Under the pieces are notes generated by a model. The model did no database searches. It was not told the DNA's origin and worked only from the letters and a program-made list of their open reading frames with translations. Position numbers and translations under genes: made by a program. This document shows, one piece after another, positions 46,745-58,554 of a stretch of 64,000 nucleotides of DNA. The stretch comes from Aplectana chamaeleonis (lineage: Eukaryota; Nematoda; Chromadorea; Rhabditida; Cosmocercidae), in the NCBI GenBank assembly GCA_029168955.1, contig JAPDOI010001551.1, forward strand, positions 101,550 to 165,549. Direction: 5' to 3'. The stretch's first letter is position 1. Each line of letters begins with the position of its first letter.

Positions 46745-49700
46745 AGTGGTTTTGTCATAGGTTGAGGAACTGGGCGGCCTTCACAGGATTCCACGTCCAA
46801 AGGTCCATTGTTGTTAAGGAGGTAGGTCTCTTCGGGCACATGAACAAGTGCGCCGTGTCGTGTCCAGGAGCACCCACAGTCCGGGCATGCGTCTGGTCGG
46901 CTGCTGTCGATCTTGTTGACGTAAGACATGAGCAGAATAAGAGTGACCACAGCGCAGCGATGCAAGAGCACATCTGGCTCGTCTGCCGGAGTTGAGACGC
47001 TCGGACTCGCAAACCGAAGGCGGCACCGTTCCCAAGATAAGTTCTGGCCGCCTTTGCTAGATATCCTCGAACAAATTGCGTGTGCTCCTCACGCAGAAGA
47101 CGAAAACCTTTCCATGTTGGAAGTCGGCCCATCTCTGTACATCAACTTTACGAGGAGCATCGGCGAATCGGCGTCCCTAATCGACCTCTCTCTTATGGGC
47201 TTCATGATTCTCTTTGACGGATGATTCGGCTGCCTCAGAACATTAATATACATCTGCTGTGCCTGGAGTTCACAATGCTCCTTGACCGGCAATATGCAGG
47301 CCTCCGCGTGAAGATGCTCCACCGGGGAGCTCCTTGCACAACCGGTAGCAATTCTAAGCGCAGCATTCTGTACACGCTGCAGCTTATTCCAGGAGCTGTC
47401 AGACACCAGGTGCTGCCACACTGGTGCCGCATATTCCAGAGCCGGCTGAAGTATTGCTCTGTAGGTTCTCAATATAGTCTCTCGGCCTGCTTCCCCATGA
47501 TGTTCCTCCGAGAGCTCTCAAGATATTAAGTCTAGCCTTGACGACTGTTTGTTTCTGTTCCGCGTTTTTGTGGAACTTCGGTGATGGATCAAGAATAAGG
47601 CCAAGCAGCTTGGGGAATTTCGCTGCTGGCGGCAGGTCACCATCCCATTTGACATCTGGATGGGCACTGTGTTCCTTGGTGTTCGTTGTGAACACTGAAA
47701 CAGAGGAGTTTGCGGCAGAGACTGCAGGCATCTTTTTATCGAGGAAGAGCTTCAACTCGACAGAGATAGGCGCTGATCTTGTTAGCGGCTATCTGCAGGT
47801 CACGATCCTGGCACATGATGGTGATGTCGTCGGCATACATAATCCCCTTACATCATTGGGAGGCTCGGGAATGTCCTCCAAGATACAGGCTGAATAGGGC
47901 CGGGGACAACACTCCGCCTTGCGAAGCACCAGCTGCTATTGGAGATGCTATCGGATACATGATTCTGGAACAGAACCTTAGCACGGCGGCCTTTAGTGAA
48001 CGCTGCAATCCATCGCTTCTGCCATGATGGTAGCGACGACTTGAGCAGTTTCTCCGGACAGCAGTCCCAAGTTAATAACAGAGTCGAACGCTTTGCTCAG
48101 GTCAAGGGCGACGGCCACCGTTCTCAGGGGGCTTTCTCATGTTGAACCCGTCAAACCGCGAAGCTCACGATCTCCCAGCCAGAGCTGTAGTAGTGGAGTG
48201 AGATTTCCTGAACCCATGCTGGTGCTGCTGTCGCTCATTTTGATCAGCCAGGTCCGTCACGATCAACTTTTCAGCTGGTGGCGACGGGCGATAACAGGCT
48301 TATTGGTCAGCGCTTTGCCATTAACTTTGGGACTTGCCTGGCTTTGGCAACGGTATCACATTAGCTGTCTTCCAGAAGCTTGGGGTGAGAGTGCAGGTCC
48401 GGAAAGAAGTGTTAATGATATCTGCAAGCATCGGTAGAAGTTCCGTGGGAAGCTTCAGGATGGCTGGGGAGATACCGTCAGGTCCGATAGCCTTCCGAAT
48501 TCCCGCATTTTCCTTGACAGCCTTCTCTACTTGTGCGAGAGTAAAAGGCCTCCAGATACGTTCCATGAGCGGCAACCGGCTCCAGCTCTCTAACGAGTGA
48601 CTCTGTTTGCACGCCTCGCTTGGTACGTGTGATGAAGAAGTTCTTGCCGAGCGCGCAAGCAGCCGCTTTCCCTGATTTGAAGACGTTCTCCTCGAACTCA
48701 ATGGCGGAGCTCATCGAGGAGCCGGACTTTGCCGGAAATTTTCCTCAACACGTCGTAGTTTGGGCGTCAGCCAAAATTCAACATAAGTGAACTTCTCCCA
48801 GCATTCCTTCTTGTTCTTATCCAGATCCTGCTTGATCTCATTATCCAGCACAGCAATCTCCGGGTCCTAGATGGTCTGCGGCTCTCTTCTCATCTCTGGT
48901 TTCTTTATCTTCTGCAGTATTTCCCTGCTGACATTTTGGAAAAAAGGTCTTGGCGACCCTCAGGAGTTGCAGCTTTCATGGCCTTGCAGATGGCACCTGT
49001 TAGATGGCGCTCTTTCTGATGAACATCACCATTCCATGGGTAGTCGACCGCATGGCGAAGTGCAACATCTCTGGTGGGGTCCAGTCTGCTAGGCCTAAAT
49101 TAGAATAAGTACGATGACGAAAACCAGAGTAAGGGGCAAGAGAGTCAGAGAGATCAATATAGACAAAGGAACGGGAATGTGATCACTGGAGAGAGTTGTG
49201 GATGTGGACCACGTGCAAGCATTAGAGATTGGATGACACAAGAGATGTCTGGGCTAGAAGGTCCCGGCCGTTGGCAGGGGAGACGAGTGGGCTGGTCATC
49301 ATTGAGGATAACCAGGTCACACTCCTCGGCCCATTCTTCCGGCATCTTCCCTCTGGCGTCAGAATCAAGAGCGGAACAGAACGTGCTGAGCATTGAAGTC
49401 ACCCACGCAAAGACAGCTGAAGGGGAGAGTGAGCAGTCGTACAACTGCTTAAGGAGGGAATAGGATTGCAGAGGGGACAAGATGATATAGGAGGAATATA
49501 TATGTTAAATAGAGATAAAGGGGTTTTGAGGGGAGGTGGATGGGGGTGCTCAGTACCGTCCTTAGGAGTATTAGGGATAATATGAGAAGATGAGGCAGAT
49601 TGAACGAAAGTAGACCACTCCGCCCCCAAGAGCTGTCCTTGGCATGTGATAGGCGGTGTAGCCCGGAATGTTAGGTTGGGGATAGAGTGGTAGATGGAGA

Positions 49701-50100
49701 GAGCTTGGTTTCTTGAACCATGATAACATCCGGGTGATGAGAACTGATGCGAATAGAGAGAGTTCAGATAACTTGTTTGAAGGCCGTTGAGATTAATGTG
49801 AACAATGGAGAGGGCGGTTGGTAATTGAGGAATCAGAGTTGTTGAGGCAGGGCATAGAACACAACGAAGGGATGAGTCATGATGCCTCACAGAACTGAGG
49901 CCCGAACAGGAGAAGTGCACCCACCTTTGGCATCCGAAGCACTGGACACTTGTTTTATGCCAGGTAACATCCTCGCCGCAGGTGGCACATGGATACTTCC
50001 GTGCTGGACCTGGATTACTCGACATCGGCCCTTTGTAATAAAATCCTCAGGAGAGCTGCGGCCGACCAGCACCTCTCCCATGACCGCAAAAACCCTCTTC
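46745..50100 (-). mobile_element. CR1/jockey-group non-LTR retrotransposon, nearly full length but decayed
   Basis: On the minus strand: SSNPGP followed by a PHD-like finger (YPCATCGEDVTWHK, QCFGCQRWVHFSCSGLSS; 50025-49870), endonuclease pieces (VHINLNGL, then EECDLVILNDDQPTRLP and SSPDISCV), then RT with AIGPDGISPAILK, ALDLSKAFDSV, GGVLSPALFSLYL and MYADDITIM (near 47815-47840). The C-terminal region (EYAAPVWQHL, LPVKEHCELQAQQMYINV, REEHTQFVRGYL) has a Cys-rich end and stops after DLWTWNPVKAAQFLNL at about 46758. A GAA-repeat tail (46721-46736) follows. Frameshifts are many. Domain order matches the 19380 element, and a closer relative lies at 51330-54393. Confidence 0.88.
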
Positions 50101-50212
50101 TCGGAGGGTTGACGTCAGTTTGCACGGAGGCGATCTTCTTTCCTCCACACTGCCACGGCACGAACGTACGACATCTCGGCGGCTGACAGCTTGCACTTTG
50201 CGGAGGTGAACT

Positions 50213-50340
50213 GTAGTTAGGTCCGTGACCCGTTTCCTCGAGAAATCTCGCCAGCGGCTGGCGCGTAGTAGATACCAGCCAGCCGCGGTTTGAATGTAAA
50301 TATTTTTTCTTTAGGCAACAAGCCACGAACCTAGCCATAC
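50213..50340. mobile_element. MITE family R5, copy 3 (short)
   Basis: GTAGTTAGGTCCGTGACCCG at the left and the complement of TATGGCTAGGTTCGTGGCTT at the right, with inner GCGGCTGGCGC and CAGCCGCGG. It is a 128-bp deleted relative of the copies at 8540 and 27081. It sits directly upstream of the CR1-like 5' region. Confidence 0.72.
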
Positions 50341-51329
50341 CTCCATTGACGAGCGACGCAATGCAATGTTTACCATCAATATCGACCGAAATTCTATATG
50401 CATGTTACGCACTGTCGCTGGTCGAGGCAAGTATGATCCCGCCCTAACCAAGGAGGTGGCTACTTTTAGATGAAGTTTTTGGACGAGACCTCGCAAATGA
50501 GGTTCGTTTTCGGTTGAGGAGTGCGGAATTTCCTGTTTTCTGACCCGTTGGACTTTGTTTCCTGTTTTCTGAGAAACCAGCCAAAATCAGAATAAAATAA
50601 ATCAGTATTGTCCTTGTGATGATAAGGCGCTATTCATACAACTCTAGCGCGTGACGTGCAGCAGGGCTGTGCGTAATTACGAATTACGGTTCACGATTTA
50701 CGAATTGCGTGCGTTTTTGGCAATTTTTTTGAGATTTACGACATTTGGGACCAAAATCGTAACAAATCGTAATAAAACGTGCAAACGCGGTTGAATGAGC
50801 AGTGCAAATCTGCGGTCTAGTACAAATATAAATTTAACACTTTCAATACAACACAACTTCTACATTTTTTTAAATTCGACACACTCCTAATATTTAATTA
50901 CTCTTCGAAATTTCAATTTTCGGTGAACCCGTACCCTTGCATGCCCGGACGGTCGAAGTCAGCAGTAGGTCAGTCATGGAGAACTATAATTGTTGATAAC
51001 GAGCGTCAGGTATGACAATCGCTCCCCTTCTCACTCTGACGGACCCGAACTTATTATTTGGTTCCAACCTTTCCTTGCCCCAAGCCGAGCCAGGTCGGTA
51101 GCTTCACAGCTATTTACTTCCATGGAATGCTCTTGACACATGATGAACACCAGAGACGCAGATCTTTGGTGGAGCTGCAGTCTATATCGGACCAAAATTT
51201 CGGTCCATGATTTTGCGAACTAACCGATGTGCGCAACACGCATGCACTAAACAGAATGATGCTGTGTCCGCGAGGTCCTGACATGATTGATATTCGTCCC
51301 AGCTCCACTATCTTCTAGCACTCTGTAAA

Positions 51330-51867
51330 CTTCTTAAGCAAGATCAACGAGTACTTGATTGATTTAAAAAGCTATTTCGATAACAAGATGCTCAGGGTCT
51401 CACACCACGCCAAGTCTTCAGTATCAGTTTTTCACAGATGGGCCCCAAGAGCACAGCGCCCATCCCGATGTCGGCAGCTGGGGTGGGGAATCGCCTGCCT
51501 GCTTGCTCGCTTCGTCAAACTACTCGGCACTATACTCCGATCCGTCGCTGACGTTTCTGAAGAACACCGAGCAAAATCGAAAGCAAATTGTAAAAGCTAA
51601 GCTCAGTGTGCTAAAAAGAAGGCGCTGGGAGGTACATCATGGTGCAGCAGTGAAGAGCTATTCTGACCACGTATAAGGCTATACTGCAGCAGCCCCCCGC
51701 CCTGGAGTATGCGGCACCGGTTTTGGCGGCAGTTAGTGTCGGACTCATCCTGGACTAAGATGCAGCGTTTACCAAAACCTTGCTCTTCAGATCGCCACCG
51801 GGTGTGCTACGAGATTCACCGATCCCGAGCATTTACAAGCCAAAGTTACGGGTGCACTACCAGTAAA
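51330..51867 (+). mobile_element. CR1-like retrotransposon fragment, 5' part
   Basis: Reads LKSYFDNKM, SSVSVF, FVKLLGTILRSVADV and QLVSDSSWTKMQR, matching in order the post-RT region of the element at 46745-50100 (LKLFLDKKM, SSVSVF, PKLLGLILDPS, HLVSDSSWNKLQR). It is interrupted at CCAGTAAA (51860-51867) and resumes at 53877. Confidence 0.85.
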
Positions 51868-53876
51868 TATAGTTGTGCTTTTTGACTAAAACGGACCGAA
51901 TGAATGAATGAATGAATATATTCGACTTCAAAATTTTCGAATAAACGAATGAATGAATAAATTCGACTTCAAATTTTTCGAATAAACGAATGAATGAATA
52001 TATTCGACTTTAAATTTTCGAATAAACGAATGAATGAATATTCGACTTCAAAATTTTCGAATATGAACGAATGAATGAATATACTCGTTCTATTTCGAAT
52101 GAATGAATATCGAAAAATCGAATAATTTCGAATAAATGAATTGAATTTAACTACAGGCCAACCAAATTCAGAGTTTTGCGACGCTACTGCTTTGAAGAGG
52201 CAGTTTTCAAGGAATGGCATCGAAAGCTTCTGAACTGCTCAATATTTTCAATATTCCGCCTCAGGCAGGGTTCATAAGTGGCACGCTTAAAATCGATACG
52301 CGCATCGTTTCTACACTAGCAGCTGTCTTGATGCCACCCACAGCGGTTCTATTCATACAACAACGCCAGCGCGTCACGAGCGGGCGTTTCGTTAGACCCC
52401 GTTCAGAGTTCATTCGCGCGTCACGTGACGCGATGTTTTTAATCAGCCTACATTCTCGATCACGCTACGTCGCGTCGCGTCTTCGCTGGGTGTCCACGGT
52501 GAAGAGGCGCGATACGATCTCGAAATGACGTGCTTTCTCCTATAACAATAGCGGTCGTGCCAGCGAGATGGGAGCCGTTCGGCCCGCCACGCGCCAACTT
52601 GATTCGTCCATCAGTGTTACTGTCTTGGTTGGGGATAGTGTTCCGCGGAATTTCTGGATTAGGCGTGATTCGTAGTATTTTCGGTTTTTGGTGAATTTGT
52701 TACTTCGACATTGTCTGCCGTAACAAGTATGAGCCGCAGAACTTGCTGCTATTTGATATTTACTCCAACCGCTTTGAGTATTACTCATTTTGCCACCTAT
52801 TCGTTTTTATTTCGTTTCCAAAAATCGATAAAGAAGAACTAAATCCAAATTAGCCATCGTCGACAGCCATAAAAGCACCTTGCTCAAGGTTGGAAAAAAT
52901 ATACAAATCTCGCTCTATTGAGAATTCCCGTGCTTATTTTGTGATCTAGCGCATATGTCGTGGTTTCCAATTAGCCTATCGTTTTCGCGGCTTTGGCTTT
53001 GGCTGCTAAAAATGCTCAGTCGGCTGGATCTCCATCAAATTTCAGGTTCAACTTTGAAAACCGCAAAGTTTTGCTGAAAACCAAAAAGCGTTGGATAGAA
53101 GACGATTTACACTTTTCGACCAGTATTGCCCTTTACCGGAAGAAAATTCCGGTCACGTTGATTGTGGACAAACGCTGTTGCAGCACGTAATGTGATGAAG
53201 TCGTGCTGGAAGCGAAGGTTGATCGTGCCGGGACTACGTGGTCCCACCAGTATTAATAATGTCGCGTGCTCATATGGCGGGTTTCTGCGATTGCGGACCA
53301 GAGATTTGCTCTGATGAAAGCACTTTTTCAAGTACTCGTCGAAAAAGATTTATTTTGAAACACATATCATCACTGGGAAGTTGAGGCGTTTCCATGTTTA
53401 ATGAGGTTTGAGGCTGTGTTTGGGCTCATTACTCATCAGTTACGAAATACGATTAACGATTTGAGGATTTGAAAACTACGATTTACGCAATTCAAAATTT
53501 CAGTTACACTGGCTGATACACTCAGTGCTGGTGCACTGGCCCTTCTTTCTTCGTGTATGATCCGGTAAAGGCTGTATTTAGATTATTCCGAATATATTTG
53601 AAGACCGAATATGCTCGAATAATTGTCAAATGTCGATAGTCGATTTCGAATAATAATCCCAGAATATGAGGTTTTTCGATAGTCGATTTCCGAATAATGA
53701 TCGAATATCTGTTTTTTCGATAGTCGATTTCGAATAATGATTCGAATATCTGTTTCGATAGTCGATTCCGAATAATAATCGAAAATCGGGATTTTTCGAT
53801 TACTCTATAATCGAATAAATAATCGAATAATTTATTCGAATGTTTGTTCGATTGCGAATATTCGAGCACAACTATA
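51868..53876. mobile_element. hAT-like non-autonomous element with perfect 8-bp target duplication
   Basis: Ends TATAGTTGTGC and GCACAACTATA are perfect 11-bp inverted repeats. CCAGTAAA flanks both sides (51860-51867 and 53877-53884). Cutting out the element and one duplicate restores the reading LPVKEHC of the host retrotransposon, so the boundaries are certain. Both subterminal regions are AT-rich arrays of TTCGAAT-type words (51896-52140 and 53590-53870). The interior (52150-53580) has no recognised transposase. 2009 bp. Confidence 0.92.
51896..52140 (+). repeat. AT-rich tandem array of GAAT-type units
   Basis: Five or so units of about 40 bases, each CGAATGAATGAAT then ATTCGACTT then AAATTTTTCGAATAAA. 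It forms the left subterminal region of the 51868-53876 element. A different array of about 48-base units (TTTTCGATAGTCGATTTCGA) occupies the right side (53590-53800). Confidence 0.85.
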
Positions 53877-54393
53877 CCAGTAAAGGAGCACTGTCAGCTC
53901 AAGGCCCAGCAGCTGTATATTAACATCGTCAAGCAGCCCAACCACCCATCTTGGAGAGTACTTGAGCCTGTAAGAGAGAGAGAGAGAGGCATCAGAAAAC
54001 CTTTAGCCGATGCTCCAGTTAAAGTCAACCTGCAGGGATGGCACGATTCATATAAAGAACGCCTCCGTCTGTTACGCGAGGAGCACACCCAGTTCGTTCG
54101 AGGGTATCTGGAAAGAGTGGCAGTTAATACTATTCTGGGTTTTTTTGTCTCAAGTTTCTGAGTCTGAGTCTCAGCTTAGTAGACGTGCCAGATGCACTCT
54201 AGCCTCGTTGCGCTGTGGGCACTCAACGTTCCTGATGTCCTACGTGAACAGGATCGACAGTAGCACTCACGACGTTTGCCCGGACTGTGGTAGTCCCGGC
54301 CACAATACCCTACACTTATTCAACTGTCCGAAAAACCCCACAACACTGACTAAAATAGACCTTAGGACGAATCCGAAGCTGGTCGCCCAGTGA
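53877..54393 (+). mobile_element. CR1-like retrotransposon fragment, 3' part
   Basis: Continues from 51867: LPVKEHCQLKAQQLYINIV, REEHTQFVRGYL, CPDCGSPGHNTLHLFNC, then DLRTNPKLVAQ and a stop. It matches the C-terminus of the element at 46745-50100. There is a short AG run (GAGAGAGAGAGAG) near 53973. Confidence 0.88.
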
Positions 54394-55310
54394 AGCTTGG
54401 AACCCAATATATACACTTCATTGCATAATTTTGCGAAGATTTCAAAAACAACCTTCCCCACGCATCCATCTTTAGCGGTTGAAAAGATACAAGCAAAAAA
54501 GTGGAATTTCGTTAATTCGAATCTGCCGGAGAATCGGGAAAATATTTTTCTAACCTGAAAAAAAAATATTCGACGAAGATTTTTACGGGGAGTCCCAAAA
54601 TAACCTTTGATGTCTACCTCCAGAGGCTACGAGAGGAGAGGTGGTAATTTCAAAATTTGGTTTGAAACATTTCTAAGAATTTATGGCTGCAGAGTCTCTC
54701 AAATGTTTTAATAATGATTAGCAAATTCTGAACGCAAAAGAAAAGAAGATGAAGAACCTGATTTTTGAAAGCACAGATCTTGAGGGAGCCCTCACATTTT
54801 GCATTTCAAAATCCTAATCAACCTTCACCACTCAGACCGCCGTCTCCACCCCAACAAACATACGCTTATGTGGAGGAACGTTTATAACTCCGTTCAGAGC
54901 AACGCTTACAAATATAGAGAGCAGACTCATTTTCTGCGTCAAAAAGAGGTTTTGTTAATGTATATCCCCTTTAGGATGGACACCTTATCCAAGCATCCTT
55001 CCTTGAAAGGTTAAGGCTAGAACTATCCAACCGTAAATTTTTTCTCATCACAGTGTTGCCCTCCTTGGCTGCAACTGAACTGTGTTTGGTAGAGCGATGA
55101 TTCCCTACGCTTTCGTATTCAAAAGTTGGGCGAAACCTGGCACAGGTGTGGTACTTAAATAAACTTAGAGTTTCCATTCTGTCTATTAAAGTCACTCCAA
55201 TTCCACGTATGTGTACTGAATATTTATTTAAGCGCTGCTCAAAAAATGTCACCTTGAAACCCAACCTCCAACCTTCTTTGATATGGAAACACCTCAACAC
55301 TGAAATGCTA
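54394..55310. other. No gene recognised
   Basis: Sequence inside the outer hAT-like element, after the CR1 fragment. Frames are short and have no recognised motif. Confidence 0.35.
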
Positions 55311-55921
55311 CGGTGTTTCCGCATCGAATGAGGCTTGGGTCATGTGTAGGCTTATTACTCATTATCAGTTACGATTTACGAATTACGACGAATTTCAAAA
55401 ATTACGATTTACGATTTACGAAATTACAAAATTCAGTAACGCACAGCCCTGATGTGCAGGCGAGGCGTTCAAGTATGAATAGTCTGCGCGCGTCACGCAC
55501 TGGCAGAGACCATGAACACTGCGGCGGCGACGCTATGGCGGAGCGGATCAATTTGTGCCGTAGCTTGCTGCCGCCGAACAAACAAAATTTGTACACTCGT
55601 TCACTATTGGCCGCTATGGCGCAGAGGGCGTTTAGGGCGTGCCTCTCGGGTGGGTCGCGAGGCCATCCATACTCCAACGTCACGCGCGTGACGTGAGCTG
55701 GTTGACAGCTATAGTCAGGGATGTGCAGAAATCTTTTCCAGATTTTTCGGTAACGGTCAAAAGACGCGGGAAATGTGGAAATTGAAACGGAAGATAACTC
55801 AAATTCAGAGGATCTGAATTCTGTTCCAATGAAACCGTACAAAAAAGGTCTTCGCGGCGGCCACTGGACACTCATGCTGACCGCGTGGGTGGAAAGTTTC
55901 ATTCGGACGGATTTTATCATA

Positions 55922-56760
55922 CAGTGCGTTTCATAAATATAGCAACACCGGTCGAAGCACCGATATCGAGTTCCGCACAAACTTTGATCTGTTGGCATGA
56001 TTACCACTCAACTCTGCGCACCCGAAAACCCTAGTCCACAAACTTGCTCGAAAAATATATCAAGAAATAAGGTATACATAGCGGGTAATCTCCTGAAATC
56101 ATCGTTGCATAAACATAGCAGAATTTTTCAGTCATTGAAATTTTAGTGTAGAATGAAAACGGCTCCCAGCACATTAATAATTCATAGCTCTATGTTAAGA
56201 AATGAGCTGAAAAACCATGTTAGCATGGAGGCAACCCATTGTGTGAGGATCTGGTGGCACACAATACTCCAGGCATTGGTGATGGCTCGTTTAAAGTCTT
56301 CAGTTACAGTGAAAGCCCATCCTCGACTGAAAGTGTGGCAAAGTACTGTTTCCTAGATGCTGCTAATAATGTTTGCGTCAAGATAGAGCTCGGAGAAGAA
56401 CTCCCCATAGGTAGCTTCTTGCCGCTTAAACCATGCCTCAGTGGGGCGACCCACGTGAGCGGTCGTGTTTTCGTCCCAAAAACCGAAGCAATTTCTCGAA
56501 TTTTGAGGTAGCAAACTTGAAGGAAGGGGTTCACAGCATTTGCTGCTAGCTCATGAACCGCACACGTCTGGATGTGAAGACACCCCGCTTTCGTGCTAAA
56601 CTGCCCAAGTCATGGTGCGCCCACTACAGAAAATCCGTTTCCTGACTACCTTGGCTTCCCGCTGAAATCTCGCCAAGTGTTGTACTGGATCGACTCTGCG
56701 GTGAGCGCAAGCTCTGCTAGGATATATTGAACGTCTAATCTTCCTGTTGGCAGGGTTTTC
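55922..56760 (-). pseudogene. Tc1/mariner-superfamily transposase relic
   Basis: A left end resembling Tc1-type termini (TA then CAGTGCGTTTCATAAATATA) is at 55920. On the minus strand between about 56560 and 56150 one frame reads ENTTAHV, RPTEAWFKRQEATYG, CHTFSRGWAFTVTEDFKRAI, TNAWSI. This resembles the C-terminal catalytic part of DDE transposases (QDxAPAHTA...T-AWL; later -DSLKRAI--AW). Stops interrupt it and the right terminus was not found. The family is inferred and modestly supported. Confidence 0.42.
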
Positions 56761-57132
56761 TTAAAGTGGAGCTACACACTAAGATAAAATTCGATTTTTA
56801 CATCAAAAATTGATTCTGCATAGCCGCATTTCGTTTGGAATGACCACTTCCCCAAATCACCTTTCCCTGTCAGTATTAAGAGGCGCTGGTGCCAACATTG
56901 ACGTCTGAGAGCTCGATCTATGCCAAAGATCAACCAATCGTGCTATCCCTCCGGGATCGAACGATTGGTACCAGACTGGGGGAATGAACACTGACTTAAA
57001 CGTCGGCTGAAAGTCATTGTAATGGTGACAAATGATTCTGAATGGAAGCCGAATGTGGGGCTCACCTTCAAGTTATAATTAATCAATTCACGAATATAAA
57101 TGATATAATGACATTATTCTTTAATTGAAGAG

Positions 57133-57376
57133 AAGCTGCTCAGGCGATTCTCGGCCCGAGCCGCACCGAATAGGAATCGGAGCTGCCTGACAGTTCGGCT
57201 CGTTCGCCCAATCTCCGGGCTACTGCCGTTGCTGTTCGGGCCAACCGGAATAACCCGGACGGCAACAGCAGTGGCCCGGAAAGCAACAGCAGTGGCCCGG
57301 ACAGCAACAGGAGCCGACTCGCAGATTGGAAAAACGAGCCGAACTGTCAGGCGGCTCGGGGCCGATAATCGCCTGA
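57133..57376. repeat. Palindromic repeat family R7, copy 2
   Basis: CTCAGGCGATTCTCGGCCCG at the left and the complement of CTCAGGCGATTATCGGCCCC at the right. Inner GACAGTTCGGCTCGTT and AACGAGCCGAACTGTC are perfect inverses. The core has three copies of a roughly 21-base unit (CCCGGANNGCAACAGCAGTGG). The other copy is 14085-14310. Confidence 0.8.
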
Positions 57377-57485
57377 GTGAGACACTGAATGTATACATTT
57401 TCGGAAAAACTTTGTAATATCGGCTTCTATCTATCGGGACTTCATGAAACTTTAGAAGCCTTTCTCCCTCATTTTAAGCGGTCGA

Positions 57486-57580
57486 AGTAAGGCTTATTGG
57501 AATTAGCATGTCGAATTTTCCTTATGGCCGTTATATTTTGCCATGACCGACCGCTCCACTGCTTGCTCCTCCCGGAATCA
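57486..57580 (+). repeat. Repeat R9, copy without the piggyBac insertion
   Basis: AAGGCTTATTGGA...CTTATGGCCGTTATATTTTG, then CATGACCGACCGC, matches the sequence on both sides of the piggyBac MITE at 8864-9413 (AAGGCTTATCGGA before it, TGTTATATTTTGTCATGACC after it). It thus resembles the empty site. Confidence 0.7.
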
Positions 57581-58249
57581 TATGAGATCCCATAGGCTAT
57601 ATGTTATCGGGCATCGCAACACACCTGGTACATTCTCTAACCAGGGCTTGTTTTACTCACACTCCGATGTTTTAGAAAACTATGTCCTGGATGTTGTAGT
57701 TACAGCCTTGGGTATCAATAATCCGTATTTGAAACTCCTTTAAAGACAGTCCAAGCGCGTGAGTAAAATTTGATATTATGGTCCGTTCGCTGTGTGTAGC
57801 AACCCCGCCAAACGCGGAATCTCAACTCTTCGAAATAAGAGAGAAAATCGAGCAGCCATTCCCCCCCCGGCCCTCCAAATCAGCACCCATTGGCTCCGCT
57901 CACTTCGAAGTTTTTGGTCTCAATAGAGACGGAACGCGCGATGGCTTCCAATCAAAATCTATGTCTTCCTTTTGTAGTCGGTCTATCTTTATAATGGAGT
58001 CTGGTCCAGTGCGATGATTGCGAATGACAAGGAAAAACAAGCCCGAGACAACTCGTCCACGAATTTCTCATCGTCCGAATTCACAATTCTCGAGGGAACA
58101 TAATTCCGTGCGTGGTGGGCCCTGAGCGATTCTGAAGACATCATTGTGATCAGGCCGAGATTTCCCTCAAGATAAGCGAATAAACTGGAAACCGATTTTA
58201 AGGTTGGACTGTGCCTTTATTGCGTCAGAAATTCACAAGAGGTTTCCAA
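57581..58249. other. No gene recognised
   Basis: Short frames only; no motif or repeat recognised. Confidence 0.35.
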
Positions 58250-58535
58250 AAGTGGGCATATTTATAGAAGAGAAAAAGGGGACGCAAAGGGCAATTTTTG
58301 AGGGGGTTCAGAAAAAATGTTCCGAGTTTAGCTCAAAACTTTTTGGTAGGGGTTGCCTTGGGTGCTGATTACAAATCTGAGGCCCAGTTGTCGATTTTTC
58401 AAAAAATTCCCGCTCAATTGGCTCAAAACTTCCCAATGAGGAAAAATTGCTTGCGAAACGCGTCTTTTGACGATTCACCTGAATGGTGCGATGAAAAAAC
58501 CCAAAACTTCTCCATAGGGCTTATTTGAGCTGCTT
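58250..58535 (+). repeat. Dispersed repeat family R4 copy
   Basis: Inverted relative of 37100-37700 (see the shared YxSEAxLSI reading). It ends next to the RTE fragment. Confidence 0.5.
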
Positions 58536-58554
58536 GATACAAATCCCTAGTGCA

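Larger units (their letters stand above)
50662..55451. mobile_element. hAT-like element with nested insertions
   Basis: CAGGGCTGTGCGTAATTACG at 50662 and the complement of CAGGGCTGTGCGTTACTG ending at 55451 form the ends. The flanks ACGTGCAG and ATGTGCAG agree at 7 of 8. Subterminal ATTTACGAATT-like words recur at both ends. No hAT transposase is recognised. Inside lies a CR1-like fragment split by another hAT-like element. A diverged right-end-like sequence near 53400-53510 suggests the history includes more than one insertion. Confidence 0.68.

Noticed and set aside
55402..56007. 201-codon open frame on the minus strand
   Set aside because: It crosses the right terminus of the outer hAT-like element and the Tc1-like terminus, so it is a chance frame through unrelated sequences.
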